A stretch of 64,000 nt of DNA from DATARH01 sp963789255. Its GTDB lineage: Bacteria; Pseudomonadota; Alphaproteobacteria; ATCC43930; CGMCC-115725. Where the stretch lies: positions 186,001 to 250,000 of the forward strand of contig CAWBJW010000002.1 of assembly GCA_963789255.1 (NCBI GenBank), in the 5' to 3' direction. The notes below the pieces were generated by a model, which saw only the letters and a program-made list of their open reading frames with translations, did no database searches and had not been told where the DNA came from. This document shows positions 26,495 to 34,536 of this stretch, piece after piece. The stretch's first letter is position 1. The number at the start of each line of letters is the position of its first letter. Position numbers and translations under genes: made by a program.

Positions 26495-27132
26495 GCGTCG
26501 CGGTCGGGCTGCTGCCCCGGATGCGCCGCGGCAAAGGCGTCGAGCTTCATGCAAGTCCCGAAGATCCTGGTTATGGTCGGGTAAGGCGCAAGATCGAGCT
26601 GGTAGCGCTCGGCATTGACCACCTGCGGCACGAGAGCGATATCCGCCAGGCCGGGCTGTTCGCCATGGCAGAATGAACCGGTGCTTGGATCCCCCGCCAA
26701 CAGGCGCTCGAGCGCGCTGAAGCCGGAGCGGATCCAGTGATTGTACCAGGCCCCGATGGCGCCTTGGTCATGGCCGAGCGTCCCCTGCAGATAGCGCAGC
26801 ACGCGCAGATTGTTGAGCGGATGAATGTCGCAGGCGACGATCGCGGCCAGCGCGCGGACGCGGGCCCGGCCGGCGGCGTCGCGCGGCAGGAGGGGCGGTA
26901 GGGGATGCGTCTCGTCGAGATATTCGATGATCGGCAACGACTGGATCAGCGTGTGTCCATCGATCTCGAGCGCCGGCACCAGGCCCTGCGGGTTGACCCC
27001 GAGAAACTCCGGCCGGGCCTGCTCGCCGCGGGGCAGATGGACGGCGGCGTTGTCGTAATCGAGCTTTTTCAGATTGAGGGCGATGCGCACGCGAAACGCT
27101 GCCGAGGAGCGAAAATAGCCGTAGAGGTTCAT
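26491..27132 (-). CDS. maiA: maleylacetoacetate isomerase (zeta-class GST)
   Basis: The enzyme isomerises maleylacetoacetate to fumarylacetoacetate in tyrosine and homogentisate breakdown, using glutathione. The 213-residue protein starts MNLYGYFRSSAAFRVRIALNLKKLDY, matching the zeta-class SSxxxRVRIAL active site. It continues with NPQGLVPALEIDG and the helical domain ACDIHPLNNLRVLRYL. The usual partners (fumarylacetoacetase, homogentisate dioxygenase) are not in the window. Its stop overlaps the methyltransferase start, so the restriction genes may be expressed from its promoter. Confidence 0.9.
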   Translation of the reverse strand: MNLYGYFRSSAAFRVRIALNLKKLDYDNAAVHLPRGEQARPEFLGVNPQGLVPALEIDGHTLIQSLPIIEYLDETHPLPPLLPRDAAGRARVRALAAIVACDIHPLNNLRVLRYLQGTLGHDQGAIGAWYNHWIRSGFSALERLLAGDPSTGSFCHGEQPGLADIALVPQVVNAERYQLDLAPYPTITRIFGTCMKLDAFAAAHPGQQPDRDA

Positions 27133-27283
27133 GGCAGACGCCCGCCGACAGACCGCAATGGGCGCCGACGTTACTCCGCGGCAATCGTCTCGGGAAGACC
27201 GCCGCTCAGGGCATGACCTCATCGCCGCCCGCGAGCGCGGGAGATTTCTGGGGTGTGGCGCGCCCGGCTGCGGACAGTTGGAT

Positions 27284-27634
27284 CTAGCGCTCGCCTTGCT
27301 GCTCGGCGCGGATGTCGTTCTGCGACATATGGCCCTCTCCGGCCGCTCGCCACAGATCGACGAAATTCTCCGGCGGCGTCCGCCGGCCCTGCGCCGAATC
27401 GGATGCTTCCGCGATGGGTTCGTGCGCCGGCAAATAGTGCCGGTAACACGCCGCGCGCGCGCTCGGGTCGAGGCGATCGAAGCGGTTGTCCGCGAGGAAG
27501 CATTCGGCGAGCGCCTGCCGTTGCGCCGGATTGCTTGGGTAGACCTGCTGATAGATGGCCCACACCGCTTTGGGGCGCGCCATGGCGATCCCGACCGATA
27601 TGCCGACAAGGCCGACAACCCAAACCAACCTCAT
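27284..27634 (-). CDS. small exported hypothetical protein
   Basis: A 116-residue protein with an N-terminal hydrophobic segment (MRLVWVVGLVGISVGIAMA) that could be a signal peptide or anchor. It is followed by YQQVYPSNPAQRQALAECFLADNRFDRLDPSARAACYRHYLP, with two Cys that may pair. A GGGGGAAAG ribosome site precedes the ATG at 27634. Similar small Cys-containing exported proteins are common in this group, but the function is unknown. Confidence 0.6.
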   Translation of the reverse strand: MRLVWVVGLVGISVGIAMARPKAVWAIYQQVYPSNPAQRQALAECFLADNRFDRLDPSARAACYRHYLPAHEPIAEASDSAQGRRTPPENFVDLWRAAGEGHMSQNDIRAEQQGER

Positions 27635-27685
27635 GCTTTCCCCCCGAGGCGGTGCGCGCTGAGGAAACGCCCGCCGACCTCCATC

Positions 27686-28096
27686 TTAACCGCTACCGGC
27701 GGCCGTGCCGATAAATCGTTCGACCATGTCGAGAAACTCGCGCAGCGCGATCGGCTTCGCGACATAGGCGTCGCACCCGCCCATCAGCGCCTTGCGTTCG
27801 TCGCCGACCATCGCAAAGGCGGTGACCGCGACGATCGGGATACCCCGCGTCTCTGGATGATCCTTCAGTTGGCGCACCGCGTCCAGCCCGGAAATGTCCG
27901 GCAGCTGAAGATCCATCAGGATCAGGTCCGGCCGGTGTTCGCGAGCAAGCGCAAGCCCCTGTCCGCCTTCGCCGGTGGCGATGATCAGATAGCCGTGAGC
28001 CTCGAGGATATCGCGCAAGAGCTTCATGTTGAGCTCGTTGTCCTCGACGATCAGGATCCGTTTCGGCACGGGTCGCGGGGGTTCTTCGCCTTGCAT
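27686..28096 (-). CDS. single-domain response regulator, DivK-like
   Basis: A 136-residue receiver domain without output domain. The start ILIVEDNELNMKLLRDILEAHGY is almost the DivK signature. The phosphorylated Asp is in ILMDLQLPDISG, the Thr in VAVTAFAM and the Lys in YVAKPI. DivK relays phosphate in alphaproteobacterial cell-cycle control, but many DivK-like receivers exist and no kinase is nearby. The ATG at 28096 gives a tidy receiver; upstream in-frame sequence has no match. Confidence 0.85.
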   Translation of the reverse strand: MQGEEPPRPVPKRILIVEDNELNMKLLRDILEAHGYLIIATGEGGQGLALAREHRPDLILMDLQLPDISGLDAVRQLKDHPETRGIPIVAVTAFAMVGDERKALMGGCDAYVAKPIALREFLDMVERFIGTAAGSG

Positions 28097-28179
28097 CGGC
28101 AAAATTGTTGAAAATCGTGGCGGAAAGGGTGGATTGATACGCGGTACGCGATAATCACAATGAGGCATTTCGCGCGACA

Positions 28180-29148
28180 ATGGTATGCAATTTATTCAAA
28201 TGCCATCGGTTTCGGCGGGACCTGGCACGCCCCGCAAAGCGCCCGGTGCGGGCTGCTGCGGTCGGCGCCGTTGTCGTGCTTCTGGCGGGTCTCTCGCCGC
28301 CGGCGCGGGCTCAGGATACCGCCGCGCAGGAGGCCGCGCACCGCCGTGCGGTTCTCGCCGGGCTGCCGCGGGATGCGGCAAAGCGGCTGTTCGGCCTGGC
28401 GACGAGCCCGGCCCCCGGACCGGCCCGGGCGATCGGGACATATACGAAAGGCTGTCTTGCCGGCGCGGTGGAGCTGCCGGCCGACGGTCCGAACTGGCAG
28501 GTGATGCGGCCGTCGCGCGACCGCGCCTGGGGACACCCGGTGCTGATCGGCTTTCTCGAACGCCTTGCCGCGACGGCAGCCGGCGTTGCGGGATGGCCTG
28601 GTTTGCTGGTCGGCGACATCGCGCAGCCGCGCGGTGGGCCGATGCTGACCGGCCATGCCTCGCACCAGATCGGGCTCGAGGCCGACATCTGGCTGACGCC
28701 GATGCCGGATCGGCGGTTGAGCGTCGCCGAGCGGGACGAGATGCCCGCGACCAACCTCGTCGCCAAAAGCGGCGAAGACATCGACCCGTCGGTCTGGCGG
28801 CCGCGGGCTCGCAAACTGCTCGAAACCGCCGCGCGCAGCCCTGGCGCGGCACGTATTTTCGTCAACCCGGCGATCAAGCGCGCGCTGTGCCGCGAGGCCG
28901 GCGCCGATCGCGGCTGGCTTCGGCTGATCCGCCCGTGGTGGGGCCACATGCGGCATTTTCACCTGCGTCTCGCCTGCCCGGCGGGCGAGCACGAATGCCG
29001 CGATCAGCCGCCGCCGCCCGGCGACGGGTGCGGCAAAGAACTCGCCTGGTGGTTCACCGCAGAGGCGAAACATCCAAAACCGGGGCCGCCGGGAAAGCCG
29101 TTGCGGGTGGCCGACCTGCCGGCGGACTGCGCCGCGCTGGTGCGGTAA
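28180..29148 (+). CDS. mepA: penicillin-insensitive murein endopeptidase
   Basis: MepA is a periplasmic zinc endopeptidase that cuts the cross-links of peptidoglycan. The 322-residue protein has a signal peptide (AVGAVVVLLAGLSPPARAQ). The LAS-type zinc ligands are in GHASHQIGLEADIWL and WWGHMRHFHLRL, and the Cys-rich C-terminal part CPAGEHECRDQ...GCGKELAWW is typical. It is divergent from the receiver gene and ends shortly before a palindromic repeat. Confidence 0.9.
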   Translation: MVCNLFKCHRFRRDLARPAKRPVRAAAVGAVVVLLAGLSPPARAQDTAAQEAAHRRAVLAGLPRDAAKRLFGLATSPAPGPARAIGTYTKGCLAGAVELPADGPNWQVMRPSRDRAWGHPVLIGFLERLAATAAGVAGWPGLLVGDIAQPRGGPMLTGHASHQIGLEADIWLTPMPDRRLSVAERDEMPATNLVAKSGEDIDPSVWRPRARKLLETAARSPGAARIFVNPAIKRALCREAGADRGWLRLIRPWWGHMRHFHLRLACPAGEHECRDQPPPPGDGCGKELAWWFTAEAKHPKPGPPGKPLRVADLPADCAALVR

Positions 29149-29194
29149 GACAACTGAGGGCGGGTGGTCTTTCTCAATGACACCAAACACGTAC

Positions 29195-29244
29195 CGTCAT
29201 GCTGAGGAGCGCCCCGGCGCAGCCGGAGCGCGTCTCGAAGCACG
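29195..29244. repeat. dispersed repeat (CGTCCTTCGAGAC family)
   Basis: GTCATGCTGAGGAGCGC, CCGGCGCAGCCGG, GCGCGTCTCGAAGCACG is one inverted-repeat copy of the family seen at 2755 and 31628. It separates the convergent stops of mepA and the CoA-transferase and may act as a terminator. Confidence 0.75.
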
Positions 29245-29263
29245 TGCGGCACCGATGCAGTGC

Positions 29264-30532
29264 CTACACCAGCCGCTCGCTCGCGCGCAGGAGACCGGCG
29301 CGGAAGGCGGGGTCGGCGACCCTGATCAGCGCCCGGGCGCGCTCGGCGAGGGTGCGGCCCTTGAGTTCGGCGATGCCGTGCTCGGTGACGACGCAATCGG
29401 CGTCGGCCCGCGGCGTCGTCACCACCCCGTCGGCGAGGCTGGCGACGATGCGCGAGTGGCGGCGGTCGCGGGTCGTCGACGGCAGGGCGATGATCGAGCG
29501 GCCCTCGGGCGCGCGGTTGGCGGCGCGCACGAAATCCATCTGGCCGCCGGTGAGGCCGACATGGCGGCCTGCCACGGTCTCGGCGTTGACCTGGCCGGTC
29601 AGGTCGATGTCGAGCGCCGAGTTGATCGCGACAAAGCGCCGGAAATTGCCGAGCACCAGCGCATCGTGCGTGTAGCGCGGCGAGCGGATCTCGATGAGCT
29701 TGTTGCGGTCGGCGAAATCATAGAGCCGGCGCGTCCCCATCAGCATCAGCGTGATGGTGACCCCCGGATCGATCTCCTTGTGCCGATTGTCGACGATGCC
29801 CGACGCCATCAGATCGGCGACCCCGTCGCCGATCGCGCCCGAATGGATGCCAAGGCCGCGCTTTTGTCCGAGCGCCGCGGTCACCGCCTCGGGGATGAGG
29901 CCGATGCCGAGCTCGATCGTCGCGCGGTCGGGCACCAGGCTGGCGACATGCACGGCAATCGCGCGCTCGACCGGCCCGATCGCCCGCGCCGGCAATTCGA
30001 GCACCGGATGGGAAGCCGGGACGAGGATATCGATCAGCCCGCCGTCGATCAGCGTGTCGCCGGCGGTCCACGGCAGTGCCGGGTTGACCTGGGCGATCAC
30101 CAGCCGCGCCCCGGCGATCATCTCGCGCAGGCATTCGATGCCGATCCCGGCATTGTAGTTGCCTTCCGTGTCGGGGCCGCTCGCCTGCAGCAGCACGACA
30201 TCGATGCGCGGATGGCCGCCGGCGATCAGCTCGCACAGGGCCGAGATGTTGGCCGGGATGACGTTGCCGGCATCAGCCGCGAAAAACCGCCGTCCGGCGC
30301 CGCCGCCGCCCGACGCGGTCACCGTCACGTTGGGGTGATCGGCGACGAAATCGGTGCCGAAGGTCAACGCAAAGAACAGGCGAAACGGCGGAACGCGCGG
30401 CGCCTGCTGGTTGAGCAGCCGGGTCAGCAAGACCGGCTCGGCGGTCGCCTCGGCCCAGCCGACCGTGTCGCCCGCCCGGATCAGCCGGGCGAAATCGAGT
30501 TCCCCGGGCATCAGGGTGACCGGCGTCTTCAT
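29264..30532 (-). CDS. acetyl-CoA hydrolase/transferase family protein, catalytic Glu apparently absent
   Basis: The 422-residue protein belongs to the Cat1/4-hydroxybutyrate CoA-transferase family. Recognisable parts are ASGPDTEGNYNAGIG, IELGIGLIPEAVTAAL and GVVTTPRADADCVVTEHGIAELKGRTLAERARALI. In characterised members the nucleophile Glu follows LGIH-(S/T) (for example HSE or HTE). Here the segment is GLGIHSGAIGDG, with Gly in its place. Either this is a sub-group with another mechanism, or a hydrolase or non-catalytic relative. Its start overlaps the stop of the chromate transporter gene by ATGA, so the three genes form one operon. Confidence 0.8.
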   Translation of the reverse strand: MKTPVTLMPGELDFARLIRAGDTVGWAEATAEPVLLTRLLNQQAPRVPPFRLFFALTFGTDFVADHPNVTVTASGGGGAGRRFFAADAGNVIPANISALCELIAGGHPRIDVVLLQASGPDTEGNYNAGIGIECLREMIAGARLVIAQVNPALPWTAGDTLIDGGLIDILVPASHPVLELPARAIGPVERAIAVHVASLVPDRATIELGIGLIPEAVTAALGQKRGLGIHSGAIGDGVADLMASGIVDNRHKEIDPGVTITLMLMGTRRLYDFADRNKLIEIRSPRYTHDALVLGNFRRFVAINSALDIDLTGQVNAETVAGRHVGLTGGQMDFVRAANRAPEGRSIIALPSTTRDRRHSRIVASLADGVVTTPRADADCVVTEHGIAELKGRTLAERARALIRVADPAFRAGLLRASERLV

Positions 30533-31071
30533 GCCCTGCCCATCGCAAGCAGCCCGAACACTGCCGCGCCGGCGAGCAGCAGCGGCACCGGGTGCAGCCG
30601 GGGCCAGCGCAACAGCGCCGCCGTGGTGACGATTGCCGCCGCCCAGACCGGCCATCCGGCCGGCGAGGCGCGCAGCACGACGATCCCCCCCGACAGCAGC
30701 AGCCCGGCGGCGATCGGGGCGACGCCGCGCTCGATCGCTTGATGCCAGGGCGCGCCGCGCCAGCGCCCCCATACCCGCGCCGCGCCGTAAACCAGCAATG
30801 CCGAGGGCAGGTAGAAGGCGGTTGTCGCAATCAGTGCGCCCGGGATCCCGGCGACCCTCCAGCCGATCAGCGTCGCCAGCATCGAGCCGGGCCCGGGCGC
30901 CGCGCGCGACAGCGCGAACAGATCGGCGAACTCGCGCTGGCTGGTCCAGTGATGGACCGCGATCGACTGCGTCGCGATGTCGGCGAGGACCGCGCTGCCG
31001 CCGCCGAACGACATCAGCGACAGCGGCGCAAACACCAGGGCGAGCGCGATGAGGCCCGATCCGTCGCGCAT
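30529..31071 (-). CDS. chromate transporter, second half of a short-chain CHR pair
   Basis: A 180-residue membrane protein of the CHR family with about five or six hydrophobic spans. The family mark LSLMSFGGGSAVLADI is at the start. Short CHR proteins work as pairs encoded by adjacent genes, one per half of the classical ChrA; the partner is the gene just upstream. Transport of chromate is the family role, but physiological substrates may differ. The stop overlaps the CoA-transferase start (ATGA), an unusual partnership. Confidence 0.8.
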   Translation of the reverse strand: MRDGSGLIALALVFAPLSLMSFGGGSAVLADIATQSIAVHHWTSQREFADLFALSRAAPGPGSMLATLIGWRVAGIPGALIATTAFYLPSALLVYGAARVWGRWRGAPWHQAIERGVAPIAAGLLLSGGIVVLRASPAGWPVWAAAIVTTAALLRWPRLHPVPLLLAGAAVFGLLAMGRA

Positions 31072-31072
31072 G

Positions 31073-31687
31073 TCAGCGTGCCCGCGGCCGGGCGAAGGCC
31101 AGCGCGATGCTGATCGGGGCGAGGCCGAGGATCACCGGCAGCATCGGCCAGCGCATGACCCCGACGCCGAACACCGTGGCGGCGGCGACCGCCAGCCCCG
31201 CCGGGCCGGGCGCGCCGTATGTCGCGCTGCGCAGCCCGGTGGCGAAGGTCAGACCGATGACGGCGGCGGCCACCCCGTCAAGCATGGCGTGCACGATCCG
31301 GTGCTCGCCGAACCGCGCATAGGCGGCGCCGATCGCGAGCACGATCGCGAACGGGCCGGCCAGGAGGCCGACGAGGGCGGCCACAGCGCCGGCCGCGCCG
31401 TGCAGCCGCTGGCCGATCTGCACGGTCAGCTTGATCCCGATCGAGCCCGGGATGGCCTGCCCGAGCGCGAGATCGGAAAGAAAGGTCGAATCGTCGATCC
31501 AGCGGCGCTTCAGCACGATCTCGCGATAGAGCCACCCGGCGGTGCCGCCGCCAAAGCTGGTAACGCCAAGCCGAAAAAACGCAACAAAGATCCGCACCAA
31601 TCCGATGGCTTGAGGCGGCTGTGCAGGCGTCGTGCGTCCTTCGAGACGCGCCCCCGCGGGGCGCTCCTCAGGATGAGGATTGTCCAT
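31073..31687 (-). CDS. chromate transporter, first half of a short-chain CHR pair; N-terminus from a repeat
   Basis: A CHR-family membrane protein beginning its recognisable part with RIFVAFFRLGVTSFGGGTAGW and having about six spans. Upstream of that, the only ATG (31687, or 31699) lies in a palindromic repeat, which would give MDNPHPEERPAGARLEGRT as N-terminus. TTG at 31600 or GTG at 31597, just before RIFVAFFRLG, are the alternative starts. The true start cannot be decided. It ends one base before the second CHR gene. Confidence 0.78.
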   Translation of the reverse strand: MDNPHPEERPAGARLEGRTTPAQPPQAIGLVRIFVAFFRLGVTSFGGGTAGWLYREIVLKRRWIDDSTFLSDLALGQAIPGSIGIKLTVQIGQRLHGAAGAVAALVGLLAGPFAIVLAIGAAYARFGEHRIVHAMLDGVAAAVIGLTFATGLRSATYGAPGPAGLAVAAATVFGVGVMRWPMLPVILGLAPISIALAFARPRAR

Positions 31688-31745
31688 GCGTGAAATCAAA
31701 GTCTTACCTCATCCTGAGGAAGCCGCGAAGCGGCTGTCTCGAAGG
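31628..31745. repeat. two head-to-head repeats (CGTCCTTCGAGAC family)
   Basis: One copy reads CGTCCTTCGAGACGCGC...GCGCTCCTCAGGATGAGG, and the opposite copy CTCATCCTGAGGAAGCC...GGCTGTCTCGAAGGACG. The first supplies the possible start codons of the CHR gene. The arrangement mirrors that at 2755-2895. Confidence 0.85.
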
Positions 31746-31756
31746 ACGCGACAAGT

Positions 31757-31861
31757 AGGTGGGTTGAGCGCCGGCGAAACCCACCATGAGGCACGCGCAG
31801 GCGGCCCAGTCGGTTCGCACCTCCGGAGATGGGTTTCGCTGCGCTCAACCCATCCCACGCG
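31757..31861. repeat. dispersed repeat (GGTGGGTTGAGC family)
   Basis: GGTGGGTTGAGC...GCGAAACCCACC is followed by GATGGGTTTCGC...GCTCAACCCATCCCACGCG. The same double stem occurs at 49081-49163 and a half copy at 49350. It sits directly after the monooxygenase stop at 31870. Confidence 0.85.
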
Positions 31862-31869
31862 TTGCGATA

Positions 31870-33075
31870 CTATGCCAGCGCCTCCTCCGCTGCCGGCACG
31901 CGCGTCACTTCGTGCGCCTGGAGGCGCGGCAGGACCTCGCGGGCGAAGCGCTCGATCTGCGCCATGTAGAGATCGTGCGGTAGCGCCCCGCGGTTGATCG
32001 CCAGCTGCACCTGGTTGGCGCCGGCGCTTTCGGCGGCGGCGATGATGCGTTCGGCGACCTCGTCGGCGGTGCCCATCGGCATCGTCTCGGCCTGGCGCTC
32101 GAGATCGGCCATCGTCATGTTGCGGAAATCCTCGCGCAGATTGGCCGCGGCGCGGCGGTTTTCCGGGCGCACGTAATCGATCGAGGAGGCTGTCGCATAG
32201 CCGCTCTCGCGCTGCTTCTCCATCTCGGTGAAATTGCCGTGGCTGAACAGGGTGCGGTTGAAATAGAGGATGTGCGGCCCGTATTCCCGCAATGCCTGCG
32301 CCTTCGAATCGGCGACATAGGCGGTGATGCCGAGCGAGAGGTGGCCGGGCGTGATGCGATGCCCGGCCTTGGCGAGGCACGTCGCGTAATAGCGGATGAT
32401 GTCGTCGCGCAGGCCCTGATGGCGGCCGAGCCCCGGGGTGATCGGCAGATCGTGGCGGGCGGCGAACTCGATCAACTCCTTGCTGCCGATGACCGGGACC
32501 CAGATCGGCGGGTGCGGCTGTTGCACCGGACGCGGCCACATCGCGACGTCCTTGTATGACCAGAACCGGCCCTCATAGGAGAAGATCTCCTCGGTCCACG
32601 CCCGGGTGATGATGTCGTAGGCCTCCTCGAAGCGCGCCCGCGAGTCGGCGAGCTTCACGTTGTGCACCTGGTATTCGCGCGGGATGCCGCGGGCAAAGCC
32701 CGAGATCAGCCGCCCGTTCGACAGGCAGTCGATCATCGCCAGTTCCTCGGCGAGGCGCAGCGGCTCGTGCAATGGCAAGAGATTGCCGTAGATCAGCAAT
32801 TTGAGGTTCTTGGTGCGCTGCGCCGCGGCCGCGGCCATCAGATTGGGGCTGTTCATCAGCCCGTAAGGCGAGCAGTGGTGCTCGTTGAAGCCGACCCCGT
32901 CATAGCCGAAACGGTCGAGCGCCTCCCAGGCGTCGAGGTGCTCCTCATAGGTGCGCACCGCGGTGGCGGCATCGAAATGCCGCTTCGCCAGCGGGTAGGG
33001 CAGTTCGGGTCCGCCCTCTTTCAGGTGATCGAGGTTGGCGTCGTAGGCGAGGAGGTCGAAGACGAAAACTTTCAT
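31870..33075 (-). CDS. luciferase-like (LLM class) flavin monooxygenase
   Basis: A 401-residue flavin-dependent monooxygenase of the bacterial luciferase fold. It has FGYDGVGFNEHHCSPYGLMNSPNLMAAA near residue 55, the second strand motif NGRLISGFARGIPREYQ, and PVQQPHPPIWVPVIGSKE. Such enzymes oxidise organic substrates with reduced flavin from a partner reductase; none is adjacent. The start at 33075 overlaps the MFS stop (ATGA), so it is cotranscribed with an aromatic-acid type carrier, pointing to uptake and oxidation of one substrate. Confidence 0.85.
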   Translation of the reverse strand: MKVFVFDLLAYDANLDHLKEGGPELPYPLAKRHFDAATAVRTYEEHLDAWEALDRFGYDGVGFNEHHCSPYGLMNSPNLMAAAAAQRTKNLKLLIYGNLLPLHEPLRLAEELAMIDCLSNGRLISGFARGIPREYQVHNVKLADSRARFEEAYDIITRAWTEEIFSYEGRFWSYKDVAMWPRPVQQPHPPIWVPVIGSKELIEFAARHDLPITPGLGRHQGLRDDIIRYYATCLAKAGHRITPGHLSLGITAYVADSKAQALREYGPHILYFNRTLFSHGNFTEMEKQRESGYATASSIDYVRPENRRAAANLREDFRNMTMADLERQAETMPMGTADEVAERIIAAAESAGANQVQLAINRGALPHDLYMAQIERFAREVLPRLQAHEVTRVPAAEEALA

Positions 33076-34412
33076 TGTGCGGCCTCCTGAGGGGTCAAAA
33101 CCTCGGCGCCCGCACCGCAGAACCGCAGCAGCCCCGTCGCCACCGCCGCGACCAGGGCGACACCGCAGGCGCTGAGGAAAATGTGCGTCGGCGCCACGCC
33201 AAGCGACAATAGATATCCCCCCAGGGGCGCCGCGGCGATGGCGCCCAGCCGGCCGACGCCGAGCGCCCAGCCGAGGCCGCTGGTGCGCATGCGCGCCGGA
33301 TAGAGCTTGCCGCAGGCCGCGTTGGCGCCGGTCTGGCTGCCGATGACCGTCATCCCCGTGAAGAAGATCACCAACACCAGCAGCAGGTAAGGCAGTGCGA
33401 CGAGCGCGATGACGGCAATGAATAGAATGCCGGCGGCGTAATGCCAGGCCAAAGCCCGCTCGGCACCGAAGCGGTCGATCAGAACGCCGAGATACAGCAC
33501 CGCCACCATGCCGCCCAATTCGCGGAAGCTCGTGGCGCGGGCCGCCGAGGCCGGCGTCATGCCGGTCAGGTGCAACACCTCGGGCATCCAATTGATCAAC
33601 AGGAACAGGTTCAGCAGGCTGCAGAAGAAGATGATCCACACCAGCACGGTCTGCAGCGCGTAGCCCGGGCCGAACAACATCGCGATCGGGTTGCCGTCGG
33701 CGACGTCGAGGCGCTCGGCGGCACCCTGTCCCGGCGCTATGGCGAGCTGGCGCAACAACGCAGCCTCGCGCGGCGACGGGTCGGCTTTTGCCGCGAGGAA
33801 GCGCGGCGACTCGGGAAGCCACAACGCCAGCGCCACCACCATCAGCAGCGGCACGACGCCGCCGACCAGGAAGATGCTCGGCCAGCCGAAGCTGGGCAGC
33901 AGCACCCCGGCGATCTGGCCGCACAAAAAGCCGCCGACCGGCGCCCCGGTAAAGCTGGCCATGATCATCAACGCACGCCGCCGGTGCGGTGCGTAGTCGC
34001 CGGTCAGCGATGCCGCTCCGGGAAAGGCGCCGCCGATCCCGATCCCGGTGAAAAATCGTAAGACGGTCATCATCAGAAGCGAGCCGGAGAACGCGCTGCC
34101 CAACGAGGCCAATCCGAAGATCGTCAGGCTGGCGATCAACAGCGGCCGGCGCCCGACGCGGTCGCCGATCGGCCCGGCAGACAGCGCGCCCACCAAAATC
34201 CCGATGCTCGACCACAGGAACGCCTGAACGAAGGCTTGCGGCGGCAGGCTCCAGGCATGGGTCAGCGACGGCACCGAAACGCCGATCGAATTGATGTCAT
34301 AGCCGTCGCAGATCTGCACCAGCGAGCACAGCGCCGCGACCCGGATCTGCAAGCCGCCGATCTTCTGGTTTTCCAGCGCGGTCTCAACCGCCGAAACGCC
34401 CGTCGCCGCCAT
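33072..34412 (-). CDS. MFS transporter, aromatic acid/H+ symporter (AAHS) type
   Basis: A 446-residue, 12-span permease. The loop 2-3 motif GPIGDRVGRRPLLIAS and the first span region ICDGYDINSIGVSVPSL match the AAHS family (PcaK, BenK). DYAPHRRRALM and PARMRTSGLGWALGVGRLGA are the usual loop 4-5 and 10-11 motifs. It probably imports an aromatic or similar carboxylate. Overlap with the monooxygenase gene supports a joint catabolic role. It is divergent from the aldolase-family gene across about 125 bases. Confidence 0.85.
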   Translation of the reverse strand: MAATGVSAVETALENQKIGGLQIRVAALCSLVQICDGYDINSIGVSVPSLTHAWSLPPQAFVQAFLWSSIGILVGALSAGPIGDRVGRRPLLIASLTIFGLASLGSAFSGSLLMMTVLRFFTGIGIGGAFPGAASLTGDYAPHRRRALMIMASFTGAPVGGFLCGQIAGVLLPSFGWPSIFLVGGVVPLLMVVALALWLPESPRFLAAKADPSPREAALLRQLAIAPGQGAAERLDVADGNPIAMLFGPGYALQTVLVWIIFFCSLLNLFLLINWMPEVLHLTGMTPASAARATSFRELGGMVAVLYLGVLIDRFGAERALAWHYAAGILFIAVIALVALPYLLLVLVIFFTGMTVIGSQTGANAACGKLYPARMRTSGLGWALGVGRLGAIAAAPLGGYLLSLGVAPTHIFLSACGVALVAAVATGLLRFCGAGAEVLTPQEAAQ

Positions 34413-34536
34413 AGGTCCCCTCCCTCATACCGTCCTGGATCGCCGGGTTTTCGCCGGTCTGGCTTTGCTACCCGTGTTGCATTTCTGCGCCGCCTGCGCA
34501 AGCCTCCGCTCGCGCGTCACCTGCGGAGCCCCCGAC

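Noticed and set aside
31870..34215. A single fused gene covering the monooxygenase and part of the carrier
   Set aside because: The upstream part is in the wrong frame for the carrier; two overlapping genes with an ATGA junction explain everything.
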